DNA from: Falciphora oryzae
Lineage: Eukaryota; Ascomycota; Sordariomycetes; Magnaporthales; Magnaporthaceae
DNA: 64,000 bases
Reading direction: 5' to 3'
Assembly (NCBI GenBank): GCA_000733355.1
Contig: JNVV01000009.1
Span: 783,521 to 847,520, forward strand
Shown here: piece by piece, positions 47,303-59,326 of the stretch
Numbering within the stretch: the stretch's first letter is position 1
Layout of the letters: every line of letters begins with the position of its first letter
The notes under the pieces: generated by a model
Seen by the model: only the letters and a program-made list of their open reading frames with translations
The model's database searches: none
Told to the model about the DNA's origin: nothing
Made by a program: the position numbers and the translations under genes

Positions 47303-49354
47303 ATGTCGAGGAGAAGTGGCCCTTTGGGACGGGGCGCTGCCTCCCCCAGATCCAGGAATCTCCCGCCCTTCCCCACAAGACAGATGTTTGTTCTCGGTAC
47401 GTGATTCGCTCATAGCGCCGTGGCGAAGAATTGTCGGGGCTGACACCCAGTCATCAGCTCTGTGCCGGATATGTGAACCGATCGCATTTATGGGGATCTT
47501 CCCCTACATCTACAAGATGGTGCAGAATTTCCATGTCACCGACGACACGAGCCAGATCGCCCTCTACGCCGGCATGGTCACCTCGGCGTTCACATTAGCC
47601 GAGTTCTCGACGGGCGTGCTCTGGGGCAGGCTAAGCGACAAGATCGGCAGGAAACCCGTCCTGCTCACCGGTCTCGCTGGTACCGCGCTCAGTGTGCTCA
47701 TCTTCGGCTTTTCCCCTAACCTCTGGGTTGCGCTCTTTGCCAGGGCCCTCGGAGGCCTGCTCAACGGGTAAGTCGATGTCACGCTCGGTTTGGCCTCTCT
47801 TTAGATACTCTAGACTGACAGGACCTTGCCAGAAACATTGGTGTTTTGCAGACCACTGTGGCTGAGCTGGTCAAGGTCAAGGAGCATCAACGTGAGTCTT
47901 ATGGAAAACCTAGATCGCCCGATAAAATAGTCGTGAGCTCCGGGTCTGACGCAAAGACCATTTTATAGCCCGCGCATATACCATCATGCCTATTGTGTGG
48001 TGTCTTGGGTAAGTTTCCAGCATCTGATCACATATGGAACTCCGAACCGTTTTTTATCGAACCCTGGCTTACACGCGCAAACAGCTCGATTATTGGACCA
48101 ATCATCGGTGGAGCACTAGCCGAGCCATGCGAGACGCTTCCGAGTCTGTTCCCCCGGGGCAGCATCTGGGAAAAGTTCCCGTACCTTCTGCCGAATCTGT
48201 TCAGCGCCATTGCCGTCTTCTGTGGTGTTATCATCGGAATCCTGTTCCTCGAGGAGACCCACGAGGAGAAGAGGCTCAACAGGGACCGTGGTGTTGAGCT
48301 TGGCAAGTCTCTGCTTGCCCTCCTGCCTTGGAACCGCGAGAAGCGCGCGCCGACTACCGGAAAGGGTGAAGAGCAGCCGCTCCTCATGGATGCGCAGGAG
48401 TTCCTGCCCGTCTACCAGACGAACGAGAACTCGCCTCGGCTTACATCGATGCCCGCCCGCGACCTGCCCGAAGCCTTCGATCTGCCGCCCATCTCGGCGC
48501 CCCAGCCGCCGAGGGCCCCGCCCAGCAAGATCTTCACCCGGCCCGTTGTGCTCAACATTGTGTCCTACGGCATCCTGGCCTTGTAAGAGCACACCCCTCG
48601 CCATGCCCCACGAACCCAACTGATGATACCCGTACTCGGTTGTAATACCGACACACTGACACTGACTTCCTGCAGCCACACCATGACCTACGACCAGCTC
48701 CTGCCCGTCTTCCTCAGCACAGACCCGCAGCACAAGCCGATCCACCTCCCCTTCAAGTTCTCGGACGGGTTCGGCTACAAGACGTCGACGGTCGGCGCCA
48801 TAATGTCGGTGCAGGGCGGCTACGCGATGCTCTCGACCATGGTCCTCTTCCCCTGGGCGGTGCGCAAGGTCGGCCCGCTGCGGCTGTTCCAGTTCCTGGC
48901 GCTGTCGTACTTCATGCTGTACCTCCTGACCCCTTACATCGTGCTTCTCCCCGAGGAGAACTACATCCGCACCATCGGCATCTTCGTCGCCATCGTGTGG
49001 AAGTGCACCTACTCGACCATGGCGTACCCGAGCAACGCCATCCTGCTGACCAACTCGGCCCCGACGTCGCTCTCGCTGGGGACCATCAACGGCGTCGCCG
49101 CCTCGACCGCCAGCCTGTCGCGCGCCTTCGGCCCCACCATCTCGGGCATGCTCTACGCCGCCGGCCTCAAGACGGGCTTCTCGGGCCTGCCCTGGTGGTG
49201 CAGCGGCGTCGTCACCATCGCGGGCGCCTTCATCAGCCTGCACATCACCGAGGTCCCCGGCCGCATGGACGAGAAGAAGCCCGGCGACATCGAGTCCGCA
49301 CCCCTGCTGAACGACTACGACGACGACGAAGCCGAGGCGGATAGGCGTTGCTAA
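47303..49354 (+). CDS. Major facilitator superfamily transporter (TetA/ZIFL-like)
   Basis: Six exons (47303-47396, 47458-47767, 47833-47891, 47969-48008, 48085-48582, 48676-49354) join in phase to 559 residues. After a basic start, RQMFVLALCRICEPIAF opens the first membrane helix. MFS motif A is seen as WGRLSDKIGRKP between helices 2 and 3, followed by ARALGGLLNGN and the helix-5 stretch IIGPIIGGALA. A long hydrophilic loop rich in Glu and Pro separates the two halves (about residues 245-335). The second half has five or six helices and an acidic tail ending DDDEAEADRRC. The architecture fits the drug:H+ antiporter-like group that includes yeast YCR023C and plant ZIFL proteins; the substrate is unknown. 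It probably acts in the plasma or vacuolar membrane. A CT-rich tract precedes the gene. The exon structure is typical and very consistent. Confidence 0.92.
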
Positions 49355-52300
49355 GAGCTAGCGGGAGAGCCCCCAGGACCCTCGGGACTTTTCTCTTTTC
49401 GTTTCCGACTCCTGTCTAGCGGCTCTCTTAGTCCTTCCCTCTCATCCTTGCCCAACCGGTGAGGGTTTAGCTTTGGGACCTGGCGACTTGGCTGAACATG
49501 CCTGTCTTCATCGACGTGAGTCGGCTTTTGCCGCGGCGCGCGTGACGTCTCTTTAATTTTTTTTTTTTTTAAACCCCTCCAGCCTCAACTCTGCAAAGAA
49601 CTTTTTCGGGTCAATCCTCATTTCGGCCCACAGGCGGTTTCGCACCCGGGGGGGCACGCGGCCCACTTGGTGCGAGCAAGGCCTGCTGGCGGAAAGCAAC
49701 CGCGGAACAGAGCCAGCCAGGAAAAAAAAGAGGAGCGGAGAGAAGAAGGCAGGCATCCACGCCACCAGCACACCTTGCTTTTTCTGGTTGCATTTTTCCG
49801 CCTTCTCCGTTTGGCCTTTTCCATTACTCAAGCCTTGTTATTATTTTTTGTACCCTTTTGCTTCTTCTGTGGAGTTCAATGTTTTTCCCCTTGTTGGGGT
49901 CGTCTTCCGATCTCACACCCTGGGTCCGATTCGGGCGGGTGCGGCTGATGCGTCCCCATTCTCTCTATCCTTCTTTGGCCCCTCGGGCTTCGTCACTATT
50001 TCCTCATCTCCCTGTTTCCTTTCCCCTCGTCTCTTCATCCTTCTTTTGCTTGGGAAAGATGGAGTACTGTGCATACGTAAAGAGCTGGGCTCGGACCACA
50101 TTTCAAGGGCATTTACCGGTAGTTGGGAAAGAAAGGGTTCTTTGGGTTTGTATTTCTTCTACCTTTGTTGCTTGTGGAATTTTTCGAGATACCTTGTTTT
50201 CCTTTTTTTCTCTCTTTTCCTTTTTTCCTGTCTCTCGTCTTGTTACCTCTGTCACCTTTCTACACGGCTCGCTCGAGGTCAGCTCCTTGAGCCTGTCCTC
50301 GGCGACGCTAGCCCCCCATTTTAGACGGAACGAAGCCATTTGCGGCTCGCTAGGCCTCTAGGCCAAAACCCAGCAAGAAAGACAAAAAAAACAGGATGGA
50401 TGGATACCCCCCAGATTTTTTGTTTTCTTATTTCTATCTTCATTATTCGATTAATAACCTTCCCCCTTGTATTTTTGCGCCATGGACGGCTTGGGAAGAT
50501 GTTGTGTTTTTGGATATTTGGGACCTTGGCTAGGCTTTTTTTCTTCTTTTTTTCCCCAGAAGCTCCTCCTTTCTCACGATTGTCACGGCTCCCATATCTT
50601 AGTTTAGCTCTGCATTACAATGAACCCATTTTCTACTTCGCCTGGCCACATTGGTTACATAGGGCCTGAGATGGATATGGATCTTGCAGAGGCTGGCTCT
50701 TTGCGGCGGAACTCGGCACACCACTTCCAGCTTTTGAGCTTGGTACAGCTGGCTAGCTTCCCCTGGCGGACCGGCCTCAGCCTTGGCGGGGACGGTGAGT
50801 ATTGGTTGCTCTTTTCGCCGCGGTCTTGGGACACGGGTTCCTGCGAGCATACGAGCACGTTGGTTGGGCGGCTGGTTGTACATACGTATCCGTCTCTCAC
50901 ACTTGGCATAAAAAATGCCACGTGGGATGGGTGATGTCCTACATAGTTTTTATGCATGTATCCAAGCGGCGTACTGGGCTTCGTCGTCCCCTGGCGGCAC
51001 TTATGCGCTTGTCGGCGCTTGAGGCTGTTTGGCGTATGCAGCTAACGTGGGCGAGGGAAGGGCGCGGATTACCTCATGGGTGTTTCGTATCATCGTATCG
51101 CCGCTGCCAGCCATACGGGCAGCCCCAAGGTTGGGAAAGTTGTGTGTGCGGTGCACGCACATGCACACGCTAAAACGCGATAGGCTCGAAAACCCCCACG
51201 CCCAGCTCCAGCTCCCAGCGGACGCCTCCATGCCTCGGCTAGTTAGGTCGCATCCCCTTCGGGTGAAAGTGGCTACTACTGAGACAAATGCAGTCGAGGG
51301 AAAATTGGAGGTTAGGTAAGGTAAACGGGACGGCGGGTGGAGGAGTATGTGATATCCCCGGAAATAGCTGCAGAGCGCGGAGGACAGAACTTTAACGTTC
51401 TTAAGCATGGGGAAAAGGGACACGGCCATTCTCCTCTGTGGTTGGTTCAAGGGCGCGATTCATACTCGGACTGGCCTGCCTGCCATTCGCCATTGGTCTG
51501 CGGTGGGTTTCTTGTGAAGATGCCGGGCGCGGAGCCGAGACCCATTTTGGATGGAAGGCGCCTCCCCTCATTCGCCAGCCATCTCTTATCAAAGCATCGC
51601 GAGTGGATGAAGGCCTGGTCAGGAGAGCTGAGGGTAGGTAGGCAGGTGGCATTGGGCAGCCCGACCAGTCCCGTCGTCGCGGAGAAGGAGCGCCCCATCC
51701 TTTTTGCTCGCTGTCGCAATTGCCAAAGTCGCAGCCGCAACTGAGGAGATGCATCATCGGCATAAAGAAACATATCGAAAAGGGAGATCGACGGGGGGCT
51801 TTTGTGAGCACTGAGATTTGAGTCCTTGCGCTTCCGCCCCGGGGGAAAAGTCGCACACTCGTTCACCCCTGCTCAAGGATTGAAGCCGATTCGCTGTCGT
51901 ATCTGCTCCCCTGCTTGTCTTACCCTGGTCCATCTCTCTCATTTTCTTCCTTGTCCTTTTTCCCCCTTGCTCCGCCCCTGCACAACGAAGCTTTCCCCCT
52001 CCCAACACACGCAGCATCTCCGCTTCTGCTTCTGACCTAGCCGGCCACAGCATCCCCCAAAAAAGGACGAGCAAGGAGCCCAGGCCGCACCGCGCCCACG
52101 CCCGTATTGTCTGTCGCACAGCGCCATCTGCGTCTTCGGGTCTCAATTGGACGACGCCCTCTGCTGAAGGGATTGGGAAGGGGAAAAAGCAAAGAAACAG
52201 GGGTGCCCCGAGCTCCCAGTGCGGGACATCGATGGGACCGAAAACACACCCCAGCGCGCGGAGACGAAGTGAGCGAGAAAGAGACGAGAGCTTGGGCCAG

Positions 52301-52913
52301 GCTGCTGCCAGCGAGTTGAGAAATTGGATTTGCCGCCAGCCGCCCGCCCTGTCTGTCTTGTCCTCGGCTCTTCCTCGCTGCTGCTGCGGTGTGCCGTGTT
52401 CCGTTCGTTTAGCGTTTGCGCCGTCGCCCATTTGATTTTTGGCTTTTATTTCTTTTTTTTTTATCCGTCAGAGAACAGGGGAGAAAAGGCGCCTTTCAAT
52501 GCTGCAGCGGCAGCCACCGTCGGTCCCATCCCTGTCCGCACTATCCAACCTCACAGTCACAGCAGCACCCGACGGCGGCTGGTCTTCTCTGGGAGGCGTT
52601 CAAGGTTGCTCTTGCTAGCCCCAACCGCCCCCTTTGACAGCTCCCTGGCCGCCCTGGTCCAGCCAGCCACCCCACATTCGCACTTGCCGGGCCCAGCGCA
52701 GCCCATCAATATCCGACACTGCCGCCGGCCCGTTTTCCGGGTGGTCTCGGGTTCGGAGGAAGTGGGGAACTTTTTTTTTTTTTCTTGCTTCTTGTCCTCA
52801 CCTCGGTGCCGCTCGCGAGCTAGCCTGGACCGGAGCGAGCGCGTGCGTTTCCGCTGCCGAGCAGGACAGCGCCGACTTGCGTAGCTAGGTGAATCGAGCT
52901 GTCCGAATTAATC
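49355..52913. other. Intergenic, no supported gene
   Basis: 3' flank of the MFS gene, a pyrimidine-rich T/C stretch at about 49550-50600, and the long promoter or leader of the Zn2Cys6 gene. Open frames such as 50620-50934 and 51754-52431 show no motif. A long 5' untranslated leader of the factor gene is plausible but unproven. Confidence 0.6.
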
Positions 52914-55900
52914 ATGCTGCCGGCGCAGCCTCCCCAGCAGCCGCAGGCGCACAATGCCCTCGCGCACGCGCCGCCCTCGCCCCGGCAGCACCCGGCCAAA
53001 CGGCGCCGTCCGTCCTCGCCGTCCGACACCAAGGATTCGCCCCCCGTCTCCGCGTCGGCATCCGTGTCGGCCGGCGGTGGCCCCGCGTCGCCCTCGAGCG
53101 AGGGCTTCCGCGTCCAGGACGAGATGGTCGCCGCCGGCCCAGTCGCCAGCATGAAGGTGGGACAGAGCAGCAACTTCCGCAACGTGAGCGCCTGCAACCG
53201 CTGTCGCCTGCGCAAGAACCGCTGCGACCAGAGGCTGCCCAGCTGTCTCAGTTGCGCAAAGGCCAACACGTCCTGTGTCGGCTACGACCCCATCACCAAG
53301 AAGGAGATCCCCCGTAGCTACGTCTTCTACCTCGAGACGCGCATCGAGCAGCTCGAGTCTCTCCTCCGAACAAGCAACATCCCCATCCCTGATGCCAGCG
53401 ATCTCAAACCCTGCTCCCGCGTGGCGGCCAACGGGTCGAGTGCTGATGGATCGCCTGGAGACGCGGCCCGTCGGAGCCAGGCTGATTCCTACGATGCCGC
53501 CACCGCCGCGTCCACGGGGGCTGCCAACGGCGGTCCTGGCTCGCAGAGCAACGGCGACGGGCCGTCGGGGCTGCAGAGGCTCGTCTCCAAGACGGCCGTT
53601 CCCGGGGCGTCCAACCCGCGCTACCTGGGCTCGACCGCCGGCGTCTCGTTCGCCCGCATCGTCTTCGCAGCCGTGCAGTCGTCCGTGTCGGACCAAAAGT
53701 CCACCTCAGACAAGGGCGGCGTCAAGCCATATCGGCCCTCGCCCGCGAGCTCATCGGGCCAACAGCCCGCGACCTCGATGAGGGACTCGTTCTTTGGCCT
53801 GCACACCAAGCCAACCATCCACCCTGCCACGTTTCCTGACAAGCAGCTGGGCCTCCGGCTGGTCAACCTGTACTTCCAGCACGCCAACCCCCAGATACCC
53901 GTCCTTCACCGCGGCGACTTTATGGAGATGTTCGAGAGGGCTTACGAGGAGGGACGACAGCGCACACCCAAGGAGCAGTACATGCTCAATATGGTCTTCG
54001 CCATCGGCGGTGGCATAATACTGGCCGATTCAAAGAAGTCCTCGACCCGGTCGGCCCCTGGCGAAACGGCCGACGGCTCCAAGCAGTCTCAGCCCGAGGA
54101 ATACCACGCCAGCGCCATCATCCACCTCGAGGCCTGTCTCAGCACCAGCGGCGGCGGGCTGGAGGAGCTCCAGGCGGTGCTGTTGCTGGCAAACTTTGCG
54201 CTTCTGAGACCAGTTCCTCCGGGCCTGTGGTACATCATTGGCGTTGCCATCCGATTGGCCATAGATCTCGGGCTTCACTTTGAGGATGGCAAGGACCCCC
54301 AGGTCGGTCTCAGCGAGGGTGAAGGAGAAGGAGACGAGACGGCAGGGCGCGAGCGTGGGCGCCGAGAGTACGTCCGGGACCTCAGGCGCAGGCTATGGTG
54401 GTGCACGTACTCGCTGGACAGGCTGGTGAGCATATGCGTAGGGCGGCCATTCGGCATCTCGGACCAGATCATCACGACCGAGTTCCCATCGCTCCTCGAG
54501 GACGAGTTTATCACGCAGAACGGCTTCCTCGAGCCTCCTCCCGACCGGATCGAGCCCAGCTCCAAGCTCGTGGGTGAGCACTACTTCCGGCTCAGGCTGC
54601 TGCAATCCGAGATCCTGCAAGTGCTGCAGTTCCAGCAGGCTCAGCTCGTGAGGGCTCAGGGGCAGAACCGTGACAATCCGTTCATGCACACGGACTTGCC
54701 GTCACCGTTCCTGGTGCGTCACGAAACGTTCCGATCGTGGCGCATCGACATCGATAGGCGACTCTACGAGTGGAAGCGGTCGGCGCCTAAGCAGGAGCGC
54801 ACCGGTGTCGACTTCTCGACAGACTTTCTGGACCTCAACTACTGGCAGGCTATCATCATGCTCTACCGCCAGAGCCTCAGCGTCCCGGCCATGTTCGAGG
54901 GCGAGTACCACATATCCAAGGAGATGAACAGCCCCAACGTGTACAGCGGCGAGCTGCGCGAGGACGAGGACCGCGTCTACCTCAAGGTTGCCGAGGCCGG
55001 GCAGAAGATACTGCGGCTCTACCGCACCCTGCACGTGGCCGGCGTCGTCAACTACACGTACCTCGCCACCCACCACATGTTCATGGCCGGGATATCGTAC
55101 CTCTACGCAATCTGGCACTCGCCCATTGTGCGGAGTCGATTGGTAAGTCTACATCTCGTTGGTGTCCCACACGATTCTGCGGTATGCTGACATGACACGA
55201 TGCTTTGTTCCAAAGACGATGGATGAAGTGGACTTCACCATCCTGGCCGCAAACTCTGTCTTCACCGACCTGAGCGACAAGTGTCCGCCTGCAGAATCAT
55301 GCAAGGATGCGTTCGACAGAACTGCAAAGGCGACCATAAAGATGGCGGCTTCGACGGGCGGCTTCGGGGCAGCCGCGATGGCGCCGGCTAAGGGACATAG
55401 ACATCACCACCAACATCACAGCTCTAGAAACAGCTCTGAGGTTGCAAACAGAGGATCGGACTGGGCGGCACAGAGCGAGTCGTCAGCGTCAACAAGAGGC
55501 CATCAGATGCCACGCCCCCGGCGGTCAGTCGAGCAGGGCGCCTCCTCGGTTGGCTTCCCCGGCAACGCATCGCCCCCGATCCAGGCGCACGGAAACCCGC
55601 AGTTCCGCGTCCCCGGAGAGGTCAAGACGGATCCAGATGCGCTCATGCTGATGCGATCCATGGCTGCGCCGCCACCGCCGCCACCGCGCAGTACGGCAAG
55701 CGGGTCCGATGCCGCGGCATCACCCGAATCGACTGTTGTTACGGACCCAGGGGTCCTACCATCGCCCACGTTTGTGCAGCAGCAACAGCAGCAACAACAG
55801 TTGCAGCAGCACGCATCAGTGTCGCCATCGGGCTCGGCTGCGGTTCTGGTGAACTCACCCGGCCCGGCAACACCACGGACGACCAGGTCTGCGGGCAATG

Positions 55901-56232
55901 CGGAAAACTATCAGCAGCAACAACAGCAGAGGCGGCGACATCAGCACCCGCAACAGGCCCCTCAATCTGCGCCAGCATTCACACCGAATGCGCTCAACTT
56001 CGCAGAGATGCAAGGCATGGAGTTCATTCAGGGGCTTGCGGCAGCGGCGCCACAGGACCTCGTTGCCGCAGGTATGCCAGGGATGAATGGTCCCGACACG
56101 CAGATGGACCTCGGGTTCGGCCTCGGGTGGGAGGGGATGCACCACGACTTCAGCGACGGCGGCCAGCAGCTGGACCTCTTTGATGGCTTCTTCTTTGGAG
56201 GCCAGCAGGGCGGCTCGGGGGGCGGTCTTTGA
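52914..56232 (+). CDS. Zn(II)2Cys6 transcription factor, Ppr1/UaY-like
   Basis: Two exons, 52914-55142 and 55216-56232, give 1081 residues. The N terminus is Pro/Gln/Ser-rich with a basic PAKRRRPSSP nuclear signal. The zinc cluster at residues 94-121 is Cx2Cx6Cx6Cx2Cx6C (CNRCRLRKNRC ... C). The linker GYDPITKKEIPRSYVFYLE plus a short coiled coil (RIEQLESLL) resembles the Ppr1/UaY group, whose dimers bind inverted CGG triplets. A fungal-specific factor domain lies at about 300-700, with GLHFEDGKD, RRRLWWCTYSLDRL and GRPFGISD landmarks. The C tail is low-complexity with two poly(Gln) tracts and ends in a Gly/Phe-rich, acidic-hydrophobic stretch that could activate transcription. The 73-base intron removes VSLHLVG and restores RSRLTMDEVDF. 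Target pathway is unknown; pyrimidine or purine control is only suggested by the linker. Confidence 0.92.
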
Positions 56233-57716
56233 GCGAGCTTTTTTTTTTAACGTTTACGCGGCTACAGACGGCCGGTTATGAGACATAATCATTACTGTCA
56301 TTATGGGAGACGGAAGGGATTGACTTATGAAGATACACTACACATGACGACATACGCCAAAAGCATTGTTATTTATGGACGACGGTGGGAGGAGGTTGCA
56401 TGCTTTTAGGGATCTCGTTTCGAGATTTCCTTTTGCCAGCCAGACAGGACTACACGACAAGGCAATGGGGGACAAGGAGGGATACGATACCACGGCGGTT
56501 TCTTTCAGAGGCGCCCACGAGCGAACCGCTCGGATTTTACGCTCCACACAGATGGGCAGACAGCTATCAGGGGCCTATGATCTAGGTGCCCGCGCTGGCA
56601 TTTGGTAATGTTTTTGTTTCTCATCTAGCGAACTGCTGTTACGACAGCCTTTGGATCGAAATTTATTTCTATTTGATCATCCTGCCATGAGTATTGTCCA
56701 TATTGAGATGCTATTCTCTCTCCCTCGAGCTGACAAAGCTGAATATCAGTGACCTGGTCTTAGGCATGCGTGGCTGTACATGCCACATCGAAGACACGCA
56801 TATGCAAGAAAGCGAAGAGAGATCAGCTGGGACTATTTCCAGAGCCATCAAGCCGTACAGCCACACTTATTTTTCCTTTTCTCCGTCTACAAGCCCTTGG
56901 CGCATAGATTAATACGCTGAAATATTTAAGAGCACGGCGCAACGCGGCGACGCGCGCGCTGCATGCCTCTCTAGGCCTGGGGGGTTAAACGGCATGGCCA
57001 CAGCTACACAAGGTGTTACCCATCTCACCCCGTCCATGGTCCGAGACGGGCCTTCCTCATGATCAATACCGTGAGTCGACTATAATGGAAAAATGCTGTG
57101 CCATCCGTCGCGGCCCTGCAGTGCAATTCTCTGCCCTTCCCTTCGGCTTGCTCGTTCCGTCCGTCCGGACTATGCGTGTGCGCCCTGGACACGGCGTCGT
57201 ATGTAGGTACCTAGGTATGCACGGCTGCCCAGGAGTGAAGTGGTGCCTGGTGTGCGCTTGGGTTGTTACGCACGCAATATCTGCCTTTTTTTCTCCTTTT
57301 CTTCTTGCTTTTACTAGAATCGTAGTCACGAGTGAGAGAGAGACGCGGCGTGGCGGTAGCGGGTGCTTGTATTCTTCGGCACCAGCAAAAAGAAGTCAGT
57401 TGGAATGAATGTCTTCTAACGTGAACGTAGTCTACCAAAACATCAAGACGCAAAATAACGGGCAGCAAACATTTGATAGAAGCCCATCATTGACCTGTCC
57501 CCAAGACTTGCCAAGAAAGCCCTCATTATCAGCCTATATCGGGCAGAGACGACGTGGCAGGCAGGCAAACGGGCGGCCAAGAGAAAGCTAAAAACAAAAG
57601 CAAAGAGAGTCCGAGGCATAAAATTTCTCTGATCACACGCCCAGCTCCATGCATAGCAAAAGCCTGTTATATACACCATCTTCCCTCGGAGTACGAACAA
57701 CGCACTTCTCTCCATC
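56233..57716. other. Intergenic between convergent genes, nothing recognised
   Basis: 3' flanks of the Zn2Cys6 factor gene and of the broken oxidoreductase, which converge here. Only short unsupported open frames are present. Confidence 0.6.
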
Positions 57717-58880
57717 TTATACATCCCACATTCTATTAAACTTCTCAAATCTCCCCACCAGCTTCTCGCCACTAACCCCAGCCCTCAGTTGCCTCAGCCC
57801 CTCGGCGATCCCGCCGAAGCCGCCGGGGACGGTCCGGACGGGCCCGACGACGAACCGCCCCTGCTCGAGCCACCGCGGCAGCGCCTCGTGGAACAGCCAC
57901 CGCGACAGGCCGATCTTGTCGTCCGCCCGGCTCTTCTCGCCCTGCACAAACGCGTGCTCGACACCCTCGGGGAGCGTGGTGTCGGGCGTCAGCGGCGTGG
58001 CGTACAGAAGAAGTTTCTTGGGCGCCCCGCATGGCGCCGGTACCTGCGCGGCCGCCTCGGTCGTCTCCTTCCCGCCGTTGCAGTCGAGCGCGAGGGCGAT
58101 GGGCTTGCCCGCGTCTTCGGCGGCTGCGGCCAGGTCCTGCGCCGCGGTCGGGGAGCGGCGGTCAACCACAGCGCTGACACCGAGCTCGCGCAGGGCGGCG
58201 TGGCGGCGCGGCGAGGCGGTCGCGGAGACGGCCATGCCGGCCAGCAGGGCGGCCTGGCCGTGGTGAGGCCGAGGTTGCCGCCGGCGCCCCGGATGAGGAT
58301 GCTGTTCTTGCCGGCGGGCGGGCTCGGCTTGGCGCCGGCGTCGAGGGAGGGGCGCGGCACGCCCATGGCGTCAAAGAGGGCCATGTTGGCGGTGGCGGCG
58401 CTGGTGGTGAGCGAGACGCCCTGGGCGGTCGTGAGGCTGGCGGGGAGCTTCATGGCCATGGCGGCCTTGGCGACGCAGAAGGTCTGGCAGCCAAAGTGGC
58501 CGGGCTTGCCCGAGATCAGGCCGTCGAGCATCGAGGCGACGCGGTCGCCGACCTTGAAGTCGTCGACGCCGGGGCCGAGCGGGGCGACGACGCCGCCGGC
58601 GTCTAGTCAGGGGGGTAGGTTTTGTTAGTAAGATGTTCTGCGAACAACAAGAGCAGGTGGTACCCTTAGATGTATGAGTACTCACCCAGCCCGAGGATAG
58701 CTGGGTACGTTATCCAAAAGTTCATATCGCGCCTCTTCCAGTCGATAGGGTTCAGAGCGATGGCATGGTTGCGAATCAGGATCTCGCCGGGGCCGGGGCC
58801 GGCATGGGCTGCTCCTCAAACACAAAGTCGGCGCCGGCAGCGGGGAGGACTGCGGCAATGTTGGCTGCCTTAGTCGCCAT
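57717..58880 (-). pseudogene. Medium-chain dehydrogenase/reductase with two frameshifts
   Basis: Minus-strand exons 58880-58686 and 58602-57717 encode a medium-chain (zinc-independent, enoyl-reductase/quinone-reductase-like) oxidoreductase. The N-terminal GroES-like half shows ATKAANIAAVLPAAG, later HAIALNPIDWKRRD and DAGGVVAPLGPGVDDFKVGDRV. The Rossmann half shows the nucleotide-binding turn IRGAGGNLG. No catalytic-zinc Cys/His set is visible. Two separate breaks stop translation: one near 58787-58804 in a GGCCCCGG-type run, the other near 58249-58262 just after the nucleotide-binding turn. Each exon is exactly one base short for its splice phases (195 and 886 nt), so adding one base to each would give about 360 residues, the normal family length. 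All other parts look intact, so an assembly error in both places is as likely as a true pseudogene. The substrate is unknown. Confidence 0.8.
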
Positions 58881-59326
58881 CTTATGTTGATGGCGATGAT
58901 AGCAGTATGGAGTCTCTCAGTGATAGACGAGGTGATGTGCTCTGGTGATCTTTTGCCGGATACTAGGAAGCAGCCGTGTCCTTGACATATTTGTATCCGA
59001 TACATGCCATTGCTCCTCCTGGAGAAACGTAAAAAGTCACTCACTCCTTTCTTCTTTTCGTGAAAGGGATTGTCGCGAGAAGGATTTTCGCGACGCGAGT
59101 ATCTACGATTAAGAGGGTGATGATTATCAATCTGCGCATCGAAGCAGACCACTGCTGGCGAATCTGGCCGGCGCCAAGCCCAACCAAGAGGCGGAAGTCC
59201 GCCCGCGCTCGGGGATAACCGCCCCCGCCCGGAGTTCTATATCCCGCTCAGACGGACCGACCAAACTGGCCGTCAGAGGGCTGAAATCCGGGGTACGTGT
59301 AAGCTTGGTGGAATTCCCAAGTCTTT
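58881..59326. other. Intergenic, nothing recognised
   Basis: 446 bases of promoter for the oxidoreductase and 3' flank of the next minus-strand gene. No other feature is seen. Confidence 0.6.
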
